Source: B46-G9 sp964548365
GTDB lineage: Bacteria; Desulfobacterota; DSM-4660; Desulfatiglandales; Desulfatiglandaceae
Length of the DNA: 45,032 nt
Direction of reading: 5' to 3'
Assembly (NCBI GenBank): GCA_964548365.1
Contig: CAZJRD010000022.1
Location: 1 to 45,032, forward strand
Numbering within the stretch: position 1 is the first letter of the stretch; each line of letters opens with the position of its first letter. Below are positions 40,530 to 45,032 of this stretch, in pieces. Position numbers and translations under genes: made by a program. Below the pieces are notes generated by a model. The model was not told the origin of the DNA and made no database searches. It worked only from the letters and a program-made list of their open reading frames with translations.

Positions 40530-41726
40530 CTAAGATTTCTGCGCGCGTGCTGCGGTTGTCACTTCGGCAAGAACCTTTTCCAGCCTTGCGGCTTCGCTGA
40601 GGATGAGATGCACGTATTTCCAGCCCTCTGACGCGGGATCAAGGGTTTCTGCCAATTTGCGCGCGAATCCGCCCACGGCTGTCAGCGGATTCCGGATTTC
40701 ATGGGCAACAGCTTGGAGGGTATACTCTATGGCGCGGTCCTCCCTGGGAACCGAGGAAAGGGATGGGAAGTGCTGCCCGGTGTGGGAAAAGGTGGTTGCT
40801 GAGATGCGTTCAGAGATTTGGCTCAGGGTCCAGTTTGCCTTTTCCATCAGCAGAAAGAGATCTCTCTCTTTGTTGGACTCCAGTTGAAACTGTGCGGCGA
40901 CCTCATCAACTTGTTTGAATGCCTGGAGCAAGATCTGGTTGATAGCGTCCTGACCCAGGCCAAGCTGCTGTTTTGCTTGTTGAAAAATTGCATGAAACCC
41001 TGAAGATTGCTCATCAAAGAGCGTTTGTGCCCAGACCGTAGCAACACTGCTAATTTTTTTGATTTCTGAGACAGTTTTGTCTCCGGCTTCAACAGTTTGC
41101 GGTTGTTGGCATTCAATGATACCGGCGGGGAATTTCCAGTACGTAAGGGCCGCATGCGCCAGCTGTCTGTGGTCCACTCCAAAGTGGTTACGCTCCCACG
41201 CGAGCAGGTCATCAAGGTGTTCCAGATCCAGGATGATCTGTTCCTGCTTTCCCTTGATGAATAAGTCAAAGAAGAGGAGGACACCGATTTCCATGAGGAG
41301 CCCTGCCACGAATGCCTCTTCAGGATGGGCGCATTGCATTTCTGTCGCTAGGGACTGGCATATGAACGCGCGGTAGAGAGAGGTCCTCCAGAATTTTTCA
41401 TAATCCAGCGGCCCTATCTTGCCCATGGGGAAGGTGTCTCGCAGGGAAATGGAGAGCGCCATGACCCTGAGACGATCAAAACCCACCCTGATGACCGCCT
41501 GGCTAGGGGTGGAAATGGGGACTGAAGCATGGTAAAAAGCACTGTTTGCCAGTTTCAGGAGGCGCGAGACCAGGGGAGGGTCTTTTTCAATGAGATTGAC
41601 AAGATCTTGGGCCGATGAAGTATCATCCGACGCCAGTTCCACCAATTGTACGGCGATCGGAGAAAGAACTGGAAGCCCTGTGCCCGATTCCAGTTGTTCC
41701 AAAAGTTCAGGAGTGGTTATTTTCAT
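40530..41726 (-). CDS. HDOD-domain protein with C-terminal orphan HisKA (DHp) segment
   Basis: A 398-residue signalling protein. Residues about 10-210 are an HDOD domain (LPVLSPIAVQLVELASDD, then LVSRLLKLANSAFY and EEAFVAGLLMEIGVLLF), a degenerate HD-phosphohydrolase fold used in signalling. Residues about 330-398 form a dimerisation/phosphotransfer helix pair with H342 in AVAHEIRNPLTAVGG. The protein then ends at a normal stop, so the kinase ATPase domain is lacking. His342 could be phosphorylated in trans or serve as a phosphatase or hub. A strong sigma-54 promoter lies upstream; the RBS (GGAGG) is rather distant from ATG 41726. Confidence 0.85.
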   Translation of the reverse strand: MKITTPELLEQLESGTGLPVLSPIAVQLVELASDDTSSAQDLVNLIEKDPPLVSRLLKLANSAFYHASVPISTPSQAVIRVGFDRLRVMALSISLRDTFPMGKIGPLDYEKFWRTSLYRAFICQSLATEMQCAHPEEAFVAGLLMEIGVLLFFDLFIKGKQEQIILDLEHLDDLLAWERNHFGVDHRQLAHAALTYWKFPAGIIECQQPQTVEAGDKTVSEIKKISSVATVWAQTLFDEQSSGFHAIFQQAKQQLGLGQDAINQILLQAFKQVDEVAAQFQLESNKERDLFLLMEKANWTLSQISERISATTFSHTGQHFPSLSSVPREDRAIEYTLQAVAHEIRNPLTAVGGFARKLAETLDPASEGWKYVHLILSEAARLEKVLAEVTTAARAQKS

Positions 41727-41784
41727 TACTCTCGTGGTCCTCCCTCAAGCATAGCGTGAAGTCGTGAAAGGCTTTTCTAAATAT

Positions 41785-41800
41785 TGCAAGATGAATGCCA
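41785..41800 (-). promoter_or_regulatory. sigma-54 (RpoN) promoter for the HDOD gene
   Basis: On the minus strand, TGGCATTCATCTTGCA has TGGCA at -24 and TTGC at -12 with GG and GC exactly 10 bp apart. The inferred start is near 41774, about 48 nt before the HDOD ATG at 41726. It is the second such promoter in the window and, like the first, drives a signalling gene. Confidence 0.7.
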
Positions 41801-41895
41801 GCACTGCTTTTTCAATTCCCGTCCTTCTAGCACCGTCATGCTTGCGGGGTTGGGGCAGGTCATAGTAAAATGGTATTCTGGAGGGTGAACAAAAC

Positions 41896-43152
41896 ATGCC
41901 TCATCCCATTAGCCTCATTATCCTGGTTGCGCTTTTCATAGACGTGCTTGTGCATACCCTCGCAGATTTTCTGAACCTGCGGGTGCTTCGTCATGAACTT
42001 CCCCCTGCTTTAAAAGACATTTACGACAAAGAGCATTATCGGAAATCACAGGACTACCTGTGGTTCAATACCAGATTCGAGTGGATTTCATCGGGATTCA
42101 ATCTCCTCATCTTTCTCCTCTTCTGGTTCGGGAAGGGATTCCCGTTTCTCGACCAATGGGTACATTCCTTTCACCAGGGACCGGTTGTGACGGGAATACT
42201 GTTCATTGGGGTCCTGGCAGCGCTCAAGGCGTTGCTGTCTCTGCCCTTCAAGGTGTACGGGATGTTTGTCATTGAGGAGAGATTCGGGTTCAACAGGACA
42301 ACCTGGCGGGTTTTTCTTCTGGATTTGGTGAAAGGGACATTCTTGGGGATCGCGCTCGGGGCACCCCTTGTAGCGGGTATGCTGGCCTTTTTCCAGTATG
42401 CCGGTGGTTCCGCATGGTTCTATTGCTGGGTCGCTGTAACTCTCTTTATGCTGGGAGTCACGTATGTGGCTCCCACCTGGATTATGCCCCTTTTCAACAA
42501 GTTTATACCCCTCGATCCGGGCGAACTCCGTTCGGCGATCCTTTCTTACGCCCGATCCATTCATTTTCCCGTGGAAAATATCTACGTGATGGATGGCTCG
42601 AAACGCTCAGGCAAATCCAATGCCTTTTTCACCGGATTCGGAAAACACCGTCGTATCGTCCTGTTTGATACCCTCATAGAGCAGCATTCTGTTCCCGAAC
42701 TGGTAGCAGTGCTTGCCCATGAAATGGGGCACTACAAGAAGAAGCATATCCTCAAGACAATGATCCTGGGTATCCTGCAGACCGGTATCCTGCTATTTCT
42801 TTTCTCCATTTTTGTCTCGTACCAAGGGCTTTTTGATGCCTTTTTCATGAGCCAGAAATCTGTCTACGGCGGACTGGTTTTTTTCGCGATCCTCTATTCA
42901 CCCTTGGATGTGGTGATGGGGCTGTTCCTGAAGGCATGGTCCCGGAGGAATGAGAGAGAGGCGGATCGCTTTGCGGTCGAAACCACCAAGGATCCCAAAC
43001 CGCTGATCAGCGCGCTGAAGATACTGTCCGCTCACAATCTGTCAAATCTTGTCCCCCATCCGTTCTACGTGTTCCTGCACTATTCGCACCCGCCGCTGTT
43101 GGAACGGATTACGGCGCTTGACCGCCTGCAGGAGAAAGGAGCTTTTCCATGA
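41896..43152 (+). CDS. Ste24-type M48 zinc metalloprotease
   Basis: A 418-residue inner-membrane protease of the CAAX prenyl protease 1 / Ste24 class. Several helices span the sequence. The zinc site is H275-E-M-G-H279 (LAHEMGHYKKKH), with the third ligand E355 in NEREADRFA. In bacteria the class degrades misfolded or abnormal membrane proteins; a CAAX-processing role is not expected. ATG at 41896 has GGAGGGTGA eight bases upstream. It overlaps a tiny membrane-protein gene at ATGA. Confidence 0.93.
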   Translation: MPHPISLIILVALFIDVLVHTLADFLNLRVLRHELPPALKDIYDKEHYRKSQDYLWFNTRFEWISSGFNLLIFLLFWFGKGFPFLDQWVHSFHQGPVVTGILFIGVLAALKALLSLPFKVYGMFVIEERFGFNRTTWRVFLLDLVKGTFLGIALGAPLVAGMLAFFQYAGGSAWFYCWVAVTLFMLGVTYVAPTWIMPLFNKFIPLDPGELRSAILSYARSIHFPVENIYVMDGSKRSGKSNAFFTGFGKHRRIVLFDTLIEQHSVPELVAVLAHEMGHYKKKHILKTMILGILQTGILLFLFSIFVSYQGLFDAFFMSQKSVYGGLVFFAILYSPLDVVMGLFLKAWSRRNEREADRFAVETTKDPKPLISALKILSAHNLSNLVPHPFYVFLHYSHPPLLERITALDRLQEKGAFP

Positions 43153-43307
43153 CCGTGAAGACAAAATGCCTCGCGGCCCTCGTATCCCTGTGCATCGTGG
43201 ATGTGGTCATTCCGATTCCCATTCTGGGACTGATTCTCCTCTATGTCGTTTTCCAGAGACCACCGTGGTTCATGGATACGGTCCGGAAAATCTATTCCCT
43301 GGAATAG
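43149..43307 (+). CDS. small membrane protein coupled to the Ste24-type protease
   Basis: A 52-residue frame whose ATG overlaps the protease stop codon (ATGA). It begins MTVKTKCLAA, contains one hydrophobic helix (about 8-35, rich in Ile, Leu and Val with a Pro-Ile-Pro kink), and ends in a short charged tail (RPPWFMDTVRK). I know no family for it. The overlap and clean membrane helix argue for a real gene, perhaps a partner or modulator of the protease (inference). Confidence 0.6.
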   Translation: MTVKTKCLAALVSLCIVDVVIPIPILGLILLYVVFQRPPWFMDTVRKIYSLE

Positions 43308-43354
43308 CCGGATGCTACGGGCTGGGCAATGAAAAGGGGGGGCGTCGTTTGACT

Positions 43355-44761
43355 CTACCAGCGATAGATGACCGTGTAGGTGATTTGAGACTTCCCTCTT
43401 GCGGGAGTTTTTACCAGGTACTCAACGGTGTTCGCGGTTTTCCTGGTATGATGCTGACTTTCGTTCACGATCTCCCATTCACCCCCGCCATAGGCGGAAT
43501 CCAACCGTTCCACGACATGCACGGATACCTTTTCGCGCTTGTGATTCCGGATTTCGATGCGCCAGGTCTCTTTTCGTGAGCGTTTGCCGAGGACTTTCTG
43601 TGAGGTTTTGACCCGTTCACCCACCACGTCAAAGGCCTTTCCTGCCGTAAGGGTGACGTCTTCATCCATAGGGGTATGCTCTATCCTGTCCTCCCCGATG
43701 AGTTGCTTCGATTCGTCCACATCCGCTTTGTAAAGCCGGCAGACACCAGCAGGAAGTGGAATGCCCAGGCCTGATTTCCGGTCATTCGTGAAAAGAACCT
43801 GCACCTCCGCTTTCCCCTTCTGCCGGTTATCAGGGGACCGGGTATAGCTGCGCCCGCTGTCCAGGACAAAACGCTTTTTCACTGGAACCTGGTGACAGGT
43901 CACAAATTGTACCTGCTTGCTCTGGTTGTTTCGGATGGTAAGCGGACGTATGATATCGTACAGGTGATACTCAAACAAGGTCCGCTGCTGGACCTGCGGT
44001 TCTCTTGCGGCCCCTGCTTCTTTGCGGAGGACTTGGTAGGATACGGGTCTGGGGGGAGGCGGAGCACGATGGAGCGAGCCTGCGACCAGCTTTGTATGGG
44101 CGTCCATGAAGGTCATGCCCGTCCTATTGTCCAGGGTGACCCAGCCGTCCAGGTCCGCCTTTGCGTCGTCTTTTGAAAGGGAGAGGACCCAGTCGGCATG
44201 CCAGTTCAGCCCTTCGGTGAGGTATGCCAGCTCGATTTTGTGTTTACCGCTCTTGGTGGCGTCTATCAGCCACATCAATGTCGGTCTTGTTATCAATCCG
44301 TTCGGCAGGGAAGGGAAGGTGATCTCCCGGAGATGTTCCTTTTTGAGGACGGTGGTCCCTCCGGTTGCATTCTGGATAATGACTCCCCCGGCAGTGCCCA
44401 CCAGTGTCCCCTTGTAAGTGGTGCCGTCCCTGGTAACTACCTTGATTTGACGGTCCAGGTATTTTTCCAGCAGTCTGCTTGTGCTCACCAGATCGTATTC
44501 AAAGTTTTGCTCCAGAACCCGGGTTCCCTCCGGATCAGTCAGCGACGCGACATGGACACTGGTGGGGTCGATCCGGGCGGACACGTCAGTAAGCCTGATT
44601 TCATTGACACCTTTTTTGAGGGGGATCACCCGTTGTTCATTCACCAGCGCCTTGTTGTCATTGTAAATAGTGACCTGGAGCCGGTCATTCGCGGCAAACC
44701 CGATGGAAGCGAAAAGCACGAACAAAATACAGAGAGGTGCAATTCTTTTCATATTTTTCAT
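43355..44761 (-). CDS. secreted DUF4139-domain protein
   Basis: A 468-residue exported protein with a Sec signal (IAPLCILFVLFASIGFAA, cleavage near FAA-ND). Residues about 25-110 are an N-terminal beta domain (LQVTIYNDNKALVNEQRVIP). A short insert (YLDRQIKVVTRDGTTYKGTL) looks like an Sm-fold strand pair. Residues about 175-468 match DUF4139 (LAYLTEGLNWHADWVLSLS near its start). A proline run (RAPPPPRP) lies in the middle. Function unknown. ATG at 44761 is preferred, as GGAG sits nine bases upstream; the longer frame from 44794 would put charged residues before the signal. Confidence 0.8.
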   Translation of the reverse strand: MKNMKRIAPLCILFVLFASIGFAANDRLQVTIYNDNKALVNEQRVIPLKKGVNEIRLTDVSARIDPTSVHVASLTDPEGTRVLEQNFEYDLVSTSRLLEKYLDRQIKVVTRDGTTYKGTLVGTAGGVIIQNATGGTTVLKKEHLREITFPSLPNGLITRPTLMWLIDATKSGKHKIELAYLTEGLNWHADWVLSLSKDDAKADLDGWVTLDNRTGMTFMDAHTKLVAGSLHRAPPPPRPVSYQVLRKEAGAAREPQVQQRTLFEYHLYDIIRPLTIRNNQSKQVQFVTCHQVPVKKRFVLDSGRSYTRSPDNRQKGKAEVQVLFTNDRKSGLGIPLPAGVCRLYKADVDESKQLIGEDRIEHTPMDEDVTLTAGKAFDVVGERVKTSQKVLGKRSRKETWRIEIRNHKREKVSVHVVERLDSAYGGGEWEIVNESQHHTRKTANTVEYLVKTPARGKSQITYTVIYRW

Positions 44762-44817
44762 GTTTTTTCTCCAGGGGAAGCCACCTTGTTTCATGACTGG
44801 TTCAACCCTTTCAAATC

Positions 44818-44964
44818 CTAGAGGATGAATTCGACCTCATCAAGTTCACTCTTCTGGTTCATCTGGATCTTGCGTACTTTTGATATCAAGGATTCCCAAA
44901 AATCCCAAACAGGATATGCTCTTTTTTCTGAGTGACCGACGGGAGGGCTTCCTCTTTTCGTGAC
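44818..44964 (-). other. possible C-terminal gene remnant without a start codon
   Basis: A 48-codon open frame that reads like real protein (EKRAYPVWDFWESLISKVRK followed by an acidic tail) and stops 57 bp before the DUF4139 gene start. It is closed upstream by TAA, and its only ATG is 14 codons from the end. It may be the remnant of a truncated gene or chance. Confidence 0.25.
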
Positions 44965-45032
44965 TTATCTATGGGGAAAACCGCAGAACTCCGCTTTGCG
45001 GAGTAAATGCGGAGTCCCGCCTATAGATCTCT
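44965..45032. repeat. nested inverted repeat at the window edge
   Basis: ACTCCGC-TTT-GCGGAGT (44988-45004) is a perfect 7-bp stem. An outer, imperfect pair, ATCTATGGG (about 44968) and CCTATAGAT (about 45019), suggests a larger palindromic unit. Its right boundary may lie outside the window. Confidence 0.45.

Overview
The window looks like part of a chromosome of an anaerobic, Gram-negative bacterium of the old Deltaproteobacteria (Desulfobacterota). This is an inference from gene content, not from a marker gene. The supporting content is outer-membrane barrel proteins, a Lol/Mac-type ABC exporter, heptose (LPS) synthesis, the archaeal-type cofactor-independent phosphoglycerate mutase, HDOD signalling, two good sigma-54 promoters, and several short intergenic word repeats. 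There are about 37 credible protein genes, one tRNA-Arg(ACG), two gene remnants and several small mobile or palindromic elements. No rRNA, CRISPR array, phage genes, transposase or integrase was seen.

Layout. 1-4.2 kb: the tail of a TauE/SafE-type permease, a two-helix membrane protein and an unusual PEP-synthase-like protein. 4.2-6.3 kb: a sigma-54 promoter, a tandem universal stress protein translationally coupled to a single-domain response regulator, and a porin remnant. 6.4-14.7 kb (minus strand): acuA-like acetyltransferase, mini carbonic anhydrase, adk, apgM, hom, alaC-like aminotransferase and recG. 14.8-21.7 kb (plus): purM, an amino-acid permease fused to two stress-protein domains, tatA, a CoA-binding protein and an ABC-F ATPase. 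21.7-23.1 kb (minus): two cyclic-nucleotide-binding-domain proteins, one fused to PilZ. 23.3-28.0 kb (plus): a natural MrfA-MrfB (helicase plus exonuclease) fusion, a YkgJ-type Cys-cluster protein, ComF and the heptose adenylyltransferase RfaE2. 28.1-32.3 kb (plus): a complete polyamine-type ABC importer (potA-potD-potB-potC order).

32.3-40.1 kb is the most distinctive region. An alpha/beta hydrolase and a tightly packed six-gene minus-strand operon sit between two near-identical 54-bp direct repeats. One repeat is the 3' end of potC plus its downstream sequence, and the other lies 14 bp upstream of tRNA-Arg. The operon runs ABC ATPase, MacB/LolC-type permease, LolA-like periplasmic protein, outer-membrane barrel, LytS-type kinase, LytTR regulator. 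It reads as an envelope export route across both membranes with its own two-component system. A terminal-inverted-repeat element, a second partial copy of that element and a truncated TRAP-transporter gene surround the tRNA, so the junction has been rearranged.

40.5-45.0 kb: an HDOD protein with an orphan histidine-phosphotransfer helix pair behind a sigma-54 promoter, a Ste24-type zinc protease coupled to a tiny membrane protein, and a DUF4139 protein.

The strongest leads are the 54-bp duplication with its exporter/two-component island, a palindromic MITE-like element inserted at the potA stop codon with a 7-bp target duplication, the MrfAB fusion, and the paired sigma-54 promoters on signalling genes. 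All family calls are from reading motifs; no database search was run.
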